A stretch of DNA of 35,697 nt, taken from contig NZ_FMYV01000012.1 of assembly GCF_900102615.1 (NCBI RefSeq), positions 1-35,697 of the forward strand. Direction: 5' to 3'. Made by a program: the position numbers and the translations under genes. Below the pieces are notes generated by a model. That model saw only the letters and a list, made by a program, of their open reading frames with translations, searched no databases and had not been told where the DNA came from. Below are positions 15,288-24,545 of the stretch, piece after piece. Source of the stretch: Geotoga petraea (GTDB lineage Bacteria > Thermotogota > Thermotogae > Petrotogales > Petrotogaceae). Position 1 is the first letter of the stretch. Every line of letters starts with the position of its first letter.

Positions 15288-16400
15288 TTAATTATTATCT
15301 AAAATATGTCTTCCTAAATCGTCGTCTCTTTTCCATCTTTCCCATTTAACAATCAAATAAATGCCTATAGCTGTTATTATAATTAAAGGAAGCATAAAAA
15401 TCAAAAAGTTGTTTAATATTACTCTCCACCTTAACTTTGAAAGAACTTCGTTGATTTCGTCATTTGAATAGCCATATGCCACGGATGCATTCAAAAAAGC
15501 TCTGGCTTGTTCAGCATATATATCTTGGTCCATCTCGTATAAAGTCAAACCCAATTTTCCTAAAACTTCTCCATTTGAGTATCTATTTTTTAATGACAAT
15601 CTGTAATATTCTGACTTTTCTTCCAAATTGTCAGAATAGTCACCTAAAAGCTCATAAACTTTAGCCTTGTTGAAGTTGTTTGTAGATCTGTTCAACAAAT
15701 TTTTTGAAGTACCTCTTGCTTTTTCTGGCTGTTCTTTTTCTAAAAACGCATAAATAAAATACAGCAATGTGTTTTCATTATAATCATCTTTTAGATTGTA
15801 GTTTGCGTATAATTCTTCAACATATTCAGTTTTTTTCAATTCAAAACTCATCTCAGAGAAAGTGTTTATTATTATAGAGTTATTTGGATATTTTTCAAAC
15901 TGTTCTCTCATAATTTCATAAGCTAACTCTTTATCTCCATAAATGTTTGATTTCCAAAGAATATTGCTAACTGCCAATTCAGTTCTTGGTAGATCCTTAC
16001 CATAATAGTTGTTGATAATATTTCTTAATTCAAATATTCTATCAACTACGTGAACATCTCTAGTCCTACTCCAATAAGAATCTAAGAAATATAACTCTAA
16101 TCCATATTCGTAAATAGAATTTGTTTCTATTTCTTCAAAATATCTTAATTTATTTATCAAGGATAGCTCATTATCATCATATTTTAAAAATGCTATAATG
16201 TCCTCATTTGTACCAGCATAAACAGTATAATCATCATCAATATTATGCCAATATAAAAGAAAACCTCCCAAGGTTTTTGAATTTGGATTTTCACTTACTT
16301 TCAATTTTTTCAAGTTTGTTTCTTCAAAAAATTCAAGAAAATCGTTTGAAAAACTTAATACAAATAATAAAGAAAAAATTAAAAAAAGTATTTTTTTCAT
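15288..16400 (-). CDS. Exported, membrane-anchored protein with helical (TPR-like) body
   Basis: I do not recognise a named family. The 370-residue product starts with a signal peptide or anchor (KKILFLIFSLLFVLSFS) and ends with a membrane helix (about 330-352, NFLIFMLPLIIITAIGIYLIV) followed by a charged tail. Between them is an acidic, helix-rich region with TPR-like spacing, for example KAKVYELLGDYSDNLEEKSEYY. This suggests a body outside the cytoplasm with the C-terminus anchored. The frame opens two codons earlier with GTG inside the GGGGGTGTGAG ribosome-site region; the ATG at 16400 is preferred. It has its own terminator, and a 13-bp inverted repeat lies just upstream. Confidence 0.7.
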   Translation of the reverse strand: MKKILFLIFSLLFVLSFSNDFLEFFEETNLKKLKVSENPNSKTLGGFLLYWHNIDDDYTVYAGTNEDIIAFLKYDDNELSLINKLRYFEEIETNSIYEYGLELYFLDSYWSRTRDVHVVDRIFELRNIINNYYGKDLPRTELAVSNILWKSNIYGDKELAYEIMREQFEKYPNNSIIINTFSEMSFELKKTEYVEELYANYNLKDDYNENTLLYFIYAFLEKEQPEKARGTSKNLLNRSTNNFNKAKVYELLGDYSDNLEEKSEYYRLSLKNRYSNGEVLGKLGLTLYEMDQDIYAEQARAFLNASVAYGYSNDEINEVLSKLRWRVILNNFLIFMLPLIIITAIGIYLIVKWERWKRDDDLGRHILDNN

Positions 16401-16417
16401 ACTCACACCCCCAATAA

Positions 16418-16447
16418 ATTAATAACATATTTTGATATGTTATTAAT
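16418..16447. repeat. 13-bp inverted repeat upstream of the anchored protein gene
   Basis: ATTAATAACATAT and its exact reverse complement (16418-16430, 16435-16447) flank a TTTG spacer. It lies 18 bases before the start of the minus-strand gene and could be an operator or a 5' leader hairpin. Confidence 0.55.
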
Positions 16448-16545
16448 ACACTTAAATTATATCACACCTTATGTTAATGTATTTGCTATTTTAGTAATAT
16501 TTTTAATGTATAATAGAAATACTTACTTATATTTTTAAATAATCG

Positions 16546-16553
16546 ACCGATAT
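16546..16553 (+). promoter_or_regulatory. Sigma-28-like -10 element ahead of the YjfB-like gene
   Basis: ACCGATAT matches the flagellar sigma factor -10 consensus GCCGATAT at seven of eight positions, in a region otherwise almost all A and T. It is 31 bases ahead of the ATG. The expected TAAA -35 is only weakly met (TATA or TTAT near 16527-16531). A sigma-A-like TATAAT at 16509-16514 has no good -35. Confidence 0.4.
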
Positions 16554-16584
16554 ATTAATGAATGCACAACCGGAGGTGTATATT

Positions 16585-16791
16585 ATGGATTCAATGCAAG
16601 TTTCTGCAATGCAGTCTAATATCTCTACAGCACAAACAGGAATGCAAGTATCAACAGCTGTTGCAAAAAAAGCAATGGACACATCAAAACTGATTGGAAA
16701 TATGTTAATGGAAAATATTCAAGCTTCAAAAGTTGATGTTTCATTCGCTCAAGATAGCAACAGAGGAAAATTTGTTGACTTCCGGGTTTAA
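16585..16791 (+). CDS. YjfB family putative motility protein
   Basis: This small protein of 68 residues starts MDSMQVSAMQSNISTAQTGM and ends KVDVSFAQDSNRGKFVDFRV, matching the layout of the YjfB family (putative motility protein). The Bacillus subtilis member is, as I recall, under the flagellar sigma factor SigD. It has no signal peptide or membrane segment, is rich in Met, Ser and Gln, and is predicted to be helical; its biochemical role is unknown. The frame opens at 16558, but the ATG at 16585 after CCGGAGGTG is clearly the start. It is a single-gene unit with a strong terminator. Confidence 0.75.
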   Translation: MDSMQVSAMQSNISTAQTGMQVSTAVAKKAMDTSKLIGNMLMENIQASKVDVSFAQDSNRGKFVDFRV

Positions 16792-16796
16792 TATAT

Positions 16797-16824
16797 AACC
16801 TCGACTTTTGTCGAGGTTTTTTAT
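16797..16824 (+). terminator. Terminator of the YjfB-like gene
   Basis: Stem AACCTCGAC/GTCGAGGTT (16797-16805, 16810-16818) with a four-base T loop is followed by a T-run. Confidence 0.9.
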
Positions 16825-16915
16825 TTAATAATTCGTATTTATTTCAAATATGTTATAATTAATAAAGAATATATTCTCATTATAAGCAACTAACATACCA
16901 AACGAGGTGAAATTG

Positions 16916-17956
16916 ATGAAGTTCATTGATTTAAGAAGTGATACTGTTACTCACCCTACTGATGAAATGAGACAAGCAATGGCAAATGCTGAAGTTGGTG
17001 ATGATGTTTATCAAGACGATCCTACTACAAAAGAATTAGAAAAATACGCTGCTGAAATTACTGGAAAAGAAGCGGCACTTTTTGTACCATCAGGTACTTT
17101 TGGAAATCAATTGGCTTTATTTACACATTGTGAAAGAGGCAATGAAGTTATAATTGGTAAAGATTCTCACATTATAGTTCATGAAGTAGGAGCTGCTTCT
17201 GTTATAGCGGGAGTTCAAATGAGAACTTTAAACACCAAAAAAGGGGAAATGAACATTGAAGAAATAGAAGAAACAATTAGAAAAGAAGAAGATATTCATT
17301 TTCCAAAAACTGGATTAATAGCCCTTGAAAACGCTTATTCAAATGGAAAAGCACTATCTTTGAACTACATGAAAAATGTCAGAAAAATATCAAAAAAATA
17401 TAATATCCCAATACATCTTGATGGAGCAAGATTGTTTAACGCTGCAACAGCTTTAAATGTAGATGTAAAAGAAATAGCAGATGAAGTAGATTCAATTCAA
17501 TTTTGTTTGTCAAAAGGACTATGTTCACCGATCGGTTCTTTGTTGGTAGGAAGAAACTCTTTTATAGAGAAAGCAAGGAAAAAGAGAAAATTAATGGGTG
17601 GTGGTTTAAGGCAAACTGGAATTTTAGCCGCTGCTGGATTAATTTCACTCAAAAAAATGACAAAAAGATTGAATGAAGATCATATTAGGGCAAAAAAACT
17701 TGCCAAAGAAATTTCAAAAATACCTGGAATATCCATTGATATTGGCGATGTAGATATAAACTTAGTTTTTTTCAAAATAGATAAAAACAAGTACAAAATA
17801 GATGATATGGTAGATTTTTTTAGAAAAAGAAACATAATTATAAACCCAGAAGAGAATGGATATATGAGATTTGTAACCCATTATTGGATTAAAAATGAAG
17901 ATATAGAACATGTAATAGAAACTACAAAAAGATACTTCAATTACATGGAAATATAA
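16916..17956 (+). CDS. ltaA: Low-specificity L-threonine aldolase
   Basis: This PLP-dependent fold-type I enzyme cleaves threonine or allo-threonine to glycine and acetaldehyde. The N-terminus FIDLRSDTVTHPTDEMRQAM, the GDDVYQDDPT segment, ALFVPSGTFGNQ, HLDGARLFNA and FCLSKGLCSPIGS all match the family, including what I remember of the Thermotoga maritima enzyme; K200 in the last motif is the PLP lysine. Length is 346 residues, normal. The GTG at 16907 lies within the Shine-Dalgarno GAGGTGA, so the ATG at 16916 is preferred. Its stop overlaps the start of the HD-GYP gene, making it first in a four-gene operon. Confidence 0.94.
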   Translation: MKFIDLRSDTVTHPTDEMRQAMANAEVGDDVYQDDPTTKELEKYAAEITGKEAALFVPSGTFGNQLALFTHCERGNEVIIGKDSHIIVHEVGAASVIAGVQMRTLNTKKGEMNIEEIEETIRKEEDIHFPKTGLIALENAYSNGKALSLNYMKNVRKISKKYNIPIHLDGARLFNAATALNVDVKEIADEVDSIQFCLSKGLCSPIGSLLVGRNSFIEKARKKRKLMGGGLRQTGILAAAGLISLKKMTKRLNEDHIRAKKLAKEISKIPGISIDIGDVDINLVFFKIDKNKYKIDDMVDFFRKRNIIINPEENGYMRFVTHYWIKNEDIEHVIETTKRYFNYMEI

Positions 17957-20160
17957 TGGATAAGATACCTTTCAAAAACTTCATATTAAAAAGAATAAAC
18001 ATTTACTCAATAATAATTCTAACAACAGCATTCGTATTAATTTTTATGCTGTTTTTGTTTATAAATAAACAAATTAGAACTGCAACCGATGAGCAGTTAA
18101 ATTTTGTCATCAAAAAGACTATGATAAATTACGATCTTCAATTGAATGAAATGGAAAACAACCTGACTTCACTAATGAAAGAAGAACTGGAAAACATTAA
18201 TTCTTTCAACGAAGAAAAAATAGAGAATGCTATAGATAGGATACATAACAACACTAAATATAAGCACTTAATCAAAAACACCCATTATTTTCTTATAAAT
18301 GAAAAAGGTATAATAGAAAAAACTTCTTATGAAGATGATTTAGGTTTAAATTTATCTGAAATAACTGTTCTATGGAACAACCTTAAACCTTTAAACCCAG
18401 GACAAATTTTTGTTCAATCCACCACTAACGAAAATGGAACTAATTTCCCTTGGTTATATATATATAAAAAACTTTCAGAAGATTATTATCTTGAGTTTGG
18501 TGTGGACTTTCATAATGATTTTAATACCATTATATTCAGCCCTCTGTTAGATTTTGTAAAAGAAAGTGAAACAATAAAAAATATAGAAATTTATTCTCCT
18601 TACTTTGAAAGTTTTTTAGAAAATAAAAATTTAGAAGTTAAGTATAAAGAATATTTACAAACAATTCCAGAGGGAGAAATACATTATATTGATACTGGAT
18701 TTTATAAGTCTAAAGCTTTTTATAAACTTCAATCGGATTACGGTTATAGATATGTGACGCTAAATTTAGATTATGCAAATTCCAGAAATATATTTTTTTC
18801 ATTGTTAATACTGTTATTATTTGTCCCAATTTTTATATTTTTCTTCATGAGAAAATTTATAGTAAAAGAGACAGATAAAATAATAAAACCTATAAAAGCT
18901 ACTGCAAATATGATGAAGGAATTTACAGAAAATGATTACACCTTGGATCTGGAAAAAATTAGCGATTCTAAAATACAGGAAATAGACCAAATTAAAAGCG
19001 AATTTTTGATCATGGCAAAAAAAATTAGAAATTCCGTAATCCAACAAGAAAATTCAAATGCAGAGTTAGAAGAGCTATATGAAAACAACGAATTATTGAT
19101 CAAAAAAATAAATAGGATTATAAAAATAACCATAGAATCAAAAGAATACGAGAACCTTGAAGAATTTTTAAAACATCTGTTTGACAATATATTTGATTTC
19201 ATACCAGAAGCTGATTATGGCTCATTAAGCATATTAAAAGATGGACAAAGACATTTTATTGACGCAAGAGGTCATAATCTCGAAATATTGCAAAAAATAG
19301 ATTTGCGCAACGGCCTTTTCGTAGAAGCAAAAGATATTAAAATATTGGATGATATTATTGAATATGATAAACAATCTATTCCTAAATATTCTGCAGATTT
19401 GTTCATTCAAGCTTCTAAACCTATAAAAAGTACATTAATTATTCCTTTCAATGCAAACGGCAAAGTCTATGGAAGCATGAATTTAGATATAGATAAATTT
19501 TCCAATAAGGAATTCTCTCAAGAATCCATAAGGTTCTCAAAGTTTTTCTCAGACATAATTACTTCATATCTAATCCTTTCTGAATATCAAAATTTAGAAA
19601 GTAAGCACAAAGAAAGCATGATTAGAGCCATAATAAATCTTGTTGAAATTCATGATAACTATACAAAAGGTCACTCAAATAATGTTTCTAAATTAGCTTT
19701 AGAATTTTCACAAAAGCTTGGTTTAGAAAGAGACAGACAGCTTCAAATTTATTGGGCAGCGCTTATACACGACATGGGAAAAATTGTAATACCTTCCAGT
19801 ATTTTAAACAAACCATCAAGGCTCACTCCAGAAGAATTTTCAGAAATAAAAAAGCATCCCATATATGCATATGATGTTTTGAAAAGTATAGATAACATGG
19901 AAGACATTGCTGAATATATTAAATACCATCACGAAAGAATTGATGGAAAAGGTTATCCAGAAGGACTAAAAGGAAAAGAAATTCCCTTAGAATCAAGGAT
20001 AATTTCCATTTGTGATTCATTTGATGCTATGACAAGTGAAAGAAGTTATAAAAAAGCATTTACAAAGGAACAAGCTATAAAAGAATTAATTAATAATAAA
20101 GGTATACAGTTTGATGAAAAACTTGTAGATAGTTTTGTTAAATTAGTTCTTAAAGATTAA
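17956..20160 (+). CDS. Membrane HD-GYP protein with GAF domain (probable c-di-GMP phosphodiesterase)
   Basis: This 734-residue sensor protein is organised as TM1 (about 17-38), an extracytoplasmic sensor region (40-275), TM2 (about 278-300), a HAMP-like segment (300-350), a coiled coil, a GAF-like domain (about 385-540) and a C-terminal HD-GYP domain (555-734). The catalytic set is intact: H605-D606 in LIHDMGKI, KKHP, YHHERIDGKGYP with GYP at 666-668, and CDSFDAMTSERSYKK. HD-GYP domains hydrolyse cyclic di-GMP (some act on other cyclic dinucleotides). The ATG overlaps the threonine aldolase stop as TAATG, and the SbcD-like gene follows directly, so it is co-translated with an amino-acid enzyme and a nuclease pair. 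Confidence 0.92.
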   Translation: MDKIPFKNFILKRINIYSIIILTTAFVLIFMLFLFINKQIRTATDEQLNFVIKKTMINYDLQLNEMENNLTSLMKEELENINSFNEEKIENAIDRIHNNTKYKHLIKNTHYFLINEKGIIEKTSYEDDLGLNLSEITVLWNNLKPLNPGQIFVQSTTNENGTNFPWLYIYKKLSEDYYLEFGVDFHNDFNTIIFSPLLDFVKESETIKNIEIYSPYFESFLENKNLEVKYKEYLQTIPEGEIHYIDTGFYKSKAFYKLQSDYGYRYVTLNLDYANSRNIFFSLLILLLFVPIFIFFFMRKFIVKETDKIIKPIKATANMMKEFTENDYTLDLEKISDSKIQEIDQIKSEFLIMAKKIRNSVIQQENSNAELEELYENNELLIKKINRIIKITIESKEYENLEEFLKHLFDNIFDFIPEADYGSLSILKDGQRHFIDARGHNLEILQKIDLRNGLFVEAKDIKILDDIIEYDKQSIPKYSADLFIQASKPIKSTLIIPFNANGKVYGSMNLDIDKFSNKEFSQESIRFSKFFSDIITSYLILSEYQNLESKHKESMIRAIINLVEIHDNYTKGHSNNVSKLALEFSQKLGLERDRQLQIYWAALIHDMGKIVIPSSILNKPSRLTPEEFSEIKKHPIYAYDVLKSIDNMEDIAEYIKYHHERIDGKGYPEGLKGKEIPLESRIISICDSFDAMTSERSYKKAFTKEQAIKELINNKGIQFDEKLVDSFVKLVLKD

Positions 20161-20174
20161 TGGGGGGGAAACCA

Positions 20175-21416
20175 TTGAAAGACAATAATTTTACTTTCAT
20201 TCATTGCTCCGACTTACATTTGGGAAGAAATTTTTCACACAGAGAACAAATAGATCAAAAAGTCTTTGACTATATACTAAACTCTTCTTATGAATCTTTT
20301 AAAAATATAGTGAGAGATGCAATTAAGTTCAACATTGATTTTATGGTTATTTCTGGTGATGTATTCGATACAATATCTCACAAATTGAAAGCACAACTGT
20401 TTTTAAAAGAACAGTTCGAAAAATTAAATAATCACGGGATCAACGTATATATGATTCATGGAAATCATGACCCAATAGAAGAATGGAAGAGAAACATTGA
20501 ATTTCCTAAAAATGTTTATACATTTCCACCTGATAAAATCGAAACTTACGAATTTAAAAAAGGGAATGAAACTTTAGCTAAAATATCTGGAATATCATAT
20601 GCCAGATCAGATGTTCAAGAAAACCTTTCGTTAAAATTTGAGGTAAAAAAAGAAGATTTTTTTAATATAGCTATTCTTCACTCAAATGTAGGAGGAATAA
20701 AGGGACTGGATAATTATGCTCCTGCTTCTGTTAATGATTTAATTTATAAAAACTTTGACTATTGGGCTTTAGGCCATTATCATAAAAATACTATTTTAAA
20801 AGAAAACCCTTATATTGTTTATCCAGGAACAACACAAGGACTTTCCATAAATGAAAACGGGGTAAAAGGTTATTATCTTGTAAAAGTGTACAATAAAAAT
20901 ACAGAAATTGAATTCAAAAAATCAAGTGTTTTAGAATGGGAAGTACTTCCTATAAATACTGAAGGAATAGATACACTTGATCTACTTTTAAATAATTTAT
21001 CAAAAGAAATAAACAAAATAAAAAATGAAATCCCAAAAATTTTGAGAATAGTTTTGACAGGACATACCGCCTTACACAATGATCTTACAGAAGATAACTT
21101 AAACGATATACTTATGAAATTCAGAGAGGCTGAAATAGAGGAAGAAAATTTTGTTTGGATTGAAAGTATTAAAAACAACACCAAACCAGAAATAGAATTA
21201 GAAGAACTAAAAAGAGAAAACGACTTTATTTCAAAGTTTATAGATAATTACGTAAATTCTGAAGAAAACTTTGAAGATTTATTGTCTACAGATAACTCAT
21301 ATCCAAGATTGAAAAAATATATTAAAATGTTTTCCGAAGAAGAAAAAAAAGAGATACTGGAAAACAGTATGATCGATGGAATTGACTATCTAAGAGGTGA
21401 AAAATATGAAAATTAA
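20175..21416 (+). CDS. SbcD/YhaO-like DNA repair exonuclease (metallophosphoesterase)
   Basis: This is the nuclease subunit of an SbcCD/Mre11-Rad50-like complex. Motifs in order are HCSDLHLG (D-x-H), VISGDVFD, MIHGNHDP, AILHSNVGG and WALGHYHK, all intact for two metal ions. Length of about 413 residues is normal, with an acidic C-terminal tail that likely docks on the ATPase. The gene partner resembles YhaN more than classical SbcC, so YhaO is the closer comparison. The frame starts with ATG at 20160, but a run of G (20162-20168) is the likely ribosome site and the TTG at 20175 the start. It overlaps the next gene by 11 bases. Confidence 0.9.
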   Translation: MKDNNFTFIHCSDLHLGRNFSHREQIDQKVFDYILNSSYESFKNIVRDAIKFNIDFMVISGDVFDTISHKLKAQLFLKEQFEKLNNHGINVYMIHGNHDPIEEWKRNIEFPKNVYTFPPDKIETYEFKKGNETLAKISGISYARSDVQENLSLKFEVKKEDFFNIAILHSNVGGIKGLDNYAPASVNDLIYKNFDYWALGHYHKNTILKENPYIVYPGTTQGLSINENGVKGYYLVKVYNKNTEIEFKKSSVLEWEVLPINTEGIDTLDLLLNNLSKEINKIKNEIPKILRIVLTGHTALHNDLTEDNLNDILMKFREAEIEEENFVWIESIKNNTKPEIELEELKRENDFISKFIDNYVNSEENFEDLLSTDNSYPRLKKYIKMFSEEEKKEILENSMIDGIDYLRGEKYEN

Positions 21417-24400
21417 AGATCTAAAAATAGATAGTTTTGGAAAAATCAAAAACCTTGAATTAAATAAGTTCAGTTCGGGGATAAACTTTATTTATGGTGA
21501 AAACGAGACTGGTAAAACCAGCATAAGAAACTTTCTCAATTTTATGTATTTTGGAAGGGTTGGAAAAAGATTTTCAAATTATGATAAAATGAAAGGTTAT
21601 CTATCTATAGAAAAAAACAATAAAGAATACAAATTCAACAGAAACGAAAACAATATAGATATTCATTCAACAGAAGGAGAACAAATCAATTACTCTCCCA
21701 ACGTATACTTTTTAAATTCAATAGACATAAATACTTTTGAAAACATATTTTCTCTTACTCTTGAAGAACTTGAAAAGTTAAACATAAATTCTGAAAATAT
21801 AAACAACCTTATCTTTTCTGCAGGTACGGGACTGGGTAACTTGAATTTAAATGATGTTGTAAAAAAAATACAAAAAGAGAATGAAAACCTTATAAAACCT
21901 TACGGAAGCACACAAGAAATACCATTAAAAATACAGGAAATTAACGAGCTCGAAGCTCAAATAAAAGAAATGAACAAAAAGCTTGAAAGCTATGATCTCA
22001 TAGTAAAACATATTCATAAAAAAAATGAAGGAATATTAAACAATAAAAGCAATATAGACAAACTCATCAAAAACCTAAAAAAATATGAGTTTGCCAAAGA
22101 TACATTTGAATTTTACTCAAAGGTAAAAGAATTAGATAAAGAAATCGAAAATTACTCATATGCAAATAATTTTCCATCAAACGGAAAAGAAAGATATGAA
22201 AATTTGTTAAATCAAAAAATTGAACATAATTCTAATTTGAACAAGTTAAAAAATGAAAAAAAGAATTTTCAAGACACATTAAACAACTTAAAAATAGATG
22301 AAAAATTATTAGAAAATAAAGGATTAATAGAAAAATTAAACAAAGAAAAGGACAACTATTTTGATAAAAAGATCGAATTATCCAACAAAAACGATAGAAT
22401 AATAAACTTAAATGCAGAATTAGAAGAAAAGCTTTCAATTATAGGCCCCGATTGGACAACAGACAAATTGGGAAAAACTGTCATAACAGCAGATGCAAGA
22501 AACATTGCAAACAGAAAAGCAGATAAACTCAAAACGCTATCATCTGAAATAATATCTTTGGATAACTCAATAAAAATTGAAAAAGAAAAACTACCCGAAT
22601 TCGAAGATAAAATAAAAAATATAGAAGACCAAATTGACCAAATTCCTGAAGACAGCAAAAATATTGAACAAATCAAAAAGACAAAATCATCAATTTTCAA
22701 ACTTCAGAAAATATTTGAAAAAATAAACATAAAAATAAATCAAAAAGACGATCTTCAAGAGACGATTCAAGATATAAACAAAGAAATAGAAATAAAAACT
22801 CAAAAAGCTGAAAACATCCATTCATTTTTTGCAGAAAGGACCTTTTTAATAATTTCTTTGTTAATGTTGTTTGGAGGTGTCGCAGGTTTTTTCTATCTTG
22901 ATATAATCTATCCTTTGATTTTAACAACTGTTTCTGTAATAATGCTTATCACAAATTCAAACACTAAAAGAACACTTACCAAACAAAAATCAGATTTGAA
23001 AAAAGAAATAGACGAGAAAAATAACAAAATAGATTCTCTTTATTCAAAAATAAAAGACATCAACTCTTATTTGGAAGAATTAGGTAAAGAAAAAATAGAA
23101 ACCATTGAAGAAGGCAGTCTACCAGCAACTATAACAGAAGATCAACTTGATTTATACAGACAAAAGGCCGAAGAGCAAAATGAATCTTACGAAAAATTTC
23201 AAAATCTTTTGGATCTTAAAAAGTACTATACCGAACAAAAAGAATATTCAGAAAAACAAATCAAAAAATTAGAAGAGCAAAAAGTTACCTTTGAAACAGA
23301 AAAAGAATCTCAAGAAAAAGAATGGCAAGACTGGATAACAGAGAAAAATTATGAAAAAAATTATACACCAGATACTTTTGAAACCTTTATAAGCATAATT
23401 TCAAGTGCAAAAAATATTCTAAGAACTTACAACCAAATAAAGACGGAAAAAGAAAAAATCTTATCTATAATAAATGATTATGAGGAAAAGCTAAACATAT
23501 TAAAAAATAACATAGAAAAGGATATTTCTGCTGAAAATATAGAAACTGTTTTTGAGAGGCTACAAAAAAGTATTGAAAATTCATATAAAAAAGAAGACCT
23601 ACAACAAAAAATCAAAAAAATTGAAGAATCAATTGAGATCAAAGAAGAAGAAACCAAAAATATTAACGAAGAAATAAAATCTCTTTTTAAAACAGCTGGT
23701 GTAACTAATGAAGACGAGTTCTTCAAAATGTATGAGGCAAAGTTGAAATTGAACTCTTTAAAAGAAGAAAAAGAAAAAAATCAAATTAGTATGAACTCTC
23801 TTTTAAACAGTTATTCTGAAAAAGAAGACGTTATAAATATATTGAACGAAAAAGATATAAAGGCAATAGAAGATAATATATCGGACATTAAAGAAAACAT
23901 TGACTCCCTCGAAAAAGAACAAGATGAACTAATGAAAACCATTGGGGAACTAAGAAACGAAAAGAAAAATATTGAATCAATAGAAGTCTACTCTGAAACG
24001 CTACAAAAAAGAGAGAACTTGATTACTGAAATAAAAGAGTTGACAAAGCAGTGGGCAAAAAATGTAATTACAATAAACAATCTAAACAAAACTATTGAAT
24101 TTTATAAGAAAAATCGTCAAAAAATCTTTGATAACGCCAGTAAATACATAGAAAAAATAACTTTGGGAAAATACTCTTTGAGATACAATGACGATAACGA
24201 AATAATTCTAATGAATAAAAATGATTATTTGGATTCTTCTAAATGGAGTGATGGAACTCTTGATCAAGTTTATCTCGCTACAAGATTGGCATTTATCCAA
24301 GAATATAATCAAAAATCTGAAAATATTCCAATAATATTAGACGATGTACTTGTAAAATTTGATGAAAAAAGAAAGAGAAAAACAATAGAAACATTGATTG

Positions 24401-24516
24401 AATATTCAAAAGACCATCAAATATTTATCTTTAGTTGCGATAAAAATACTAAAATTATTTTTGAAGATTTAGTTCAAAATCAAGATAAAAATTTCAAATA
24501 TTATGAATTAAACTGA
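21406..24516 (+). CDS. YhaN/SbcC-like AAA ATPase with coiled coils and a membrane hairpin
   Basis: This 1036-residue SMC/Rad50-like ATPase has a split nucleotide site. Walker A GENETGKT is near residues 31-38; the C-terminal signature SDGTLDQVYLATRLA and Walker B IPIILDDVLVKFDE lie near 945-990. Long Lys/Glu-rich coiled coils fill the middle. Two hydrophobic helices (about 480-520, FLIISLLMLFGGVAGFF and IIYPLILTTVSVIMLIT) interrupt them where Rad50/SbcC would carry a zinc hook, and no CxxC hook is seen. This architecture is that of YhaN-type proteins. The GTG at 21397 is inside the ribosome site GAGGTG; the ATG at 21406 is preferred and overlaps the nuclease gene end. Confidence 0.88.
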   Translation: MKIKDLKIDSFGKIKNLELNKFSSGINFIYGENETGKTSIRNFLNFMYFGRVGKRFSNYDKMKGYLSIEKNNKEYKFNRNENNIDIHSTEGEQINYSPNVYFLNSIDINTFENIFSLTLEELEKLNINSENINNLIFSAGTGLGNLNLNDVVKKIQKENENLIKPYGSTQEIPLKIQEINELEAQIKEMNKKLESYDLIVKHIHKKNEGILNNKSNIDKLIKNLKKYEFAKDTFEFYSKVKELDKEIENYSYANNFPSNGKERYENLLNQKIEHNSNLNKLKNEKKNFQDTLNNLKIDEKLLENKGLIEKLNKEKDNYFDKKIELSNKNDRIINLNAELEEKLSIIGPDWTTDKLGKTVITADARNIANRKADKLKTLSSEIISLDNSIKIEKEKLPEFEDKIKNIEDQIDQIPEDSKNIEQIKKTKSSIFKLQKIFEKINIKINQKDDLQETIQDINKEIEIKTQKAENIHSFFAERTFLIISLLMLFGGVAGFFYLDIIYPLILTTVSVIMLITNSNTKRTLTKQKSDLKKEIDEKNNKIDSLYSKIKDINSYLEELGKEKIETIEEGSLPATITEDQLDLYRQKAEEQNESYEKFQNLLDLKKYYTEQKEYSEKQIKKLEEQKVTFETEKESQEKEWQDWITEKNYEKNYTPDTFETFISIISSAKNILRTYNQIKTEKEKILSIINDYEEKLNILKNNIEKDISAENIETVFERLQKSIENSYKKEDLQQKIKKIEESIEIKEEETKNINEEIKSLFKTAGVTNEDEFFKMYEAKLKLNSLKEEKEKNQISMNSLLNSYSEKEDVINILNEKDIKAIEDNISDIKENIDSLEKEQDELMKTIGELRNEKKNIESIEVYSETLQKRENLITEIKELTKQWAKNVITINNLNKTIEFYKKNRQKIFDNASKYIEKITLGKYSLRYNDDNEIILMNKNDYLDSSKWSDGTLDQVYLATRLAFIQEYNQKSENIPIILDDVLVKFDEKRKRKTIETLIEYSKDHQIFIFSCDKNTKIIFEDLVQNQDKNFKYYELN

Positions 24517-24545
24517 TGATACAAAAGTATCATCAGTTTTTTATT
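24511..24545. terminator. Bidirectional terminator between the yhaN-like gene and the transporter
   Basis: AACTGATGATAC and its complement (24511-24522, 24527-24538) form a 12-bp stem with an AAAA loop, followed by a T-run on the plus strand. It overlaps both converging stop regions. Confidence 0.88.

Noticed and set aside
20175-24516. Calling the nuclease/ATPase pair classical sbcD/sbcC
   Set aside because: The ATPase lacks a visible CxxC zinc hook and has a membrane hairpin, so YhaO/YhaN-like is the more careful description.
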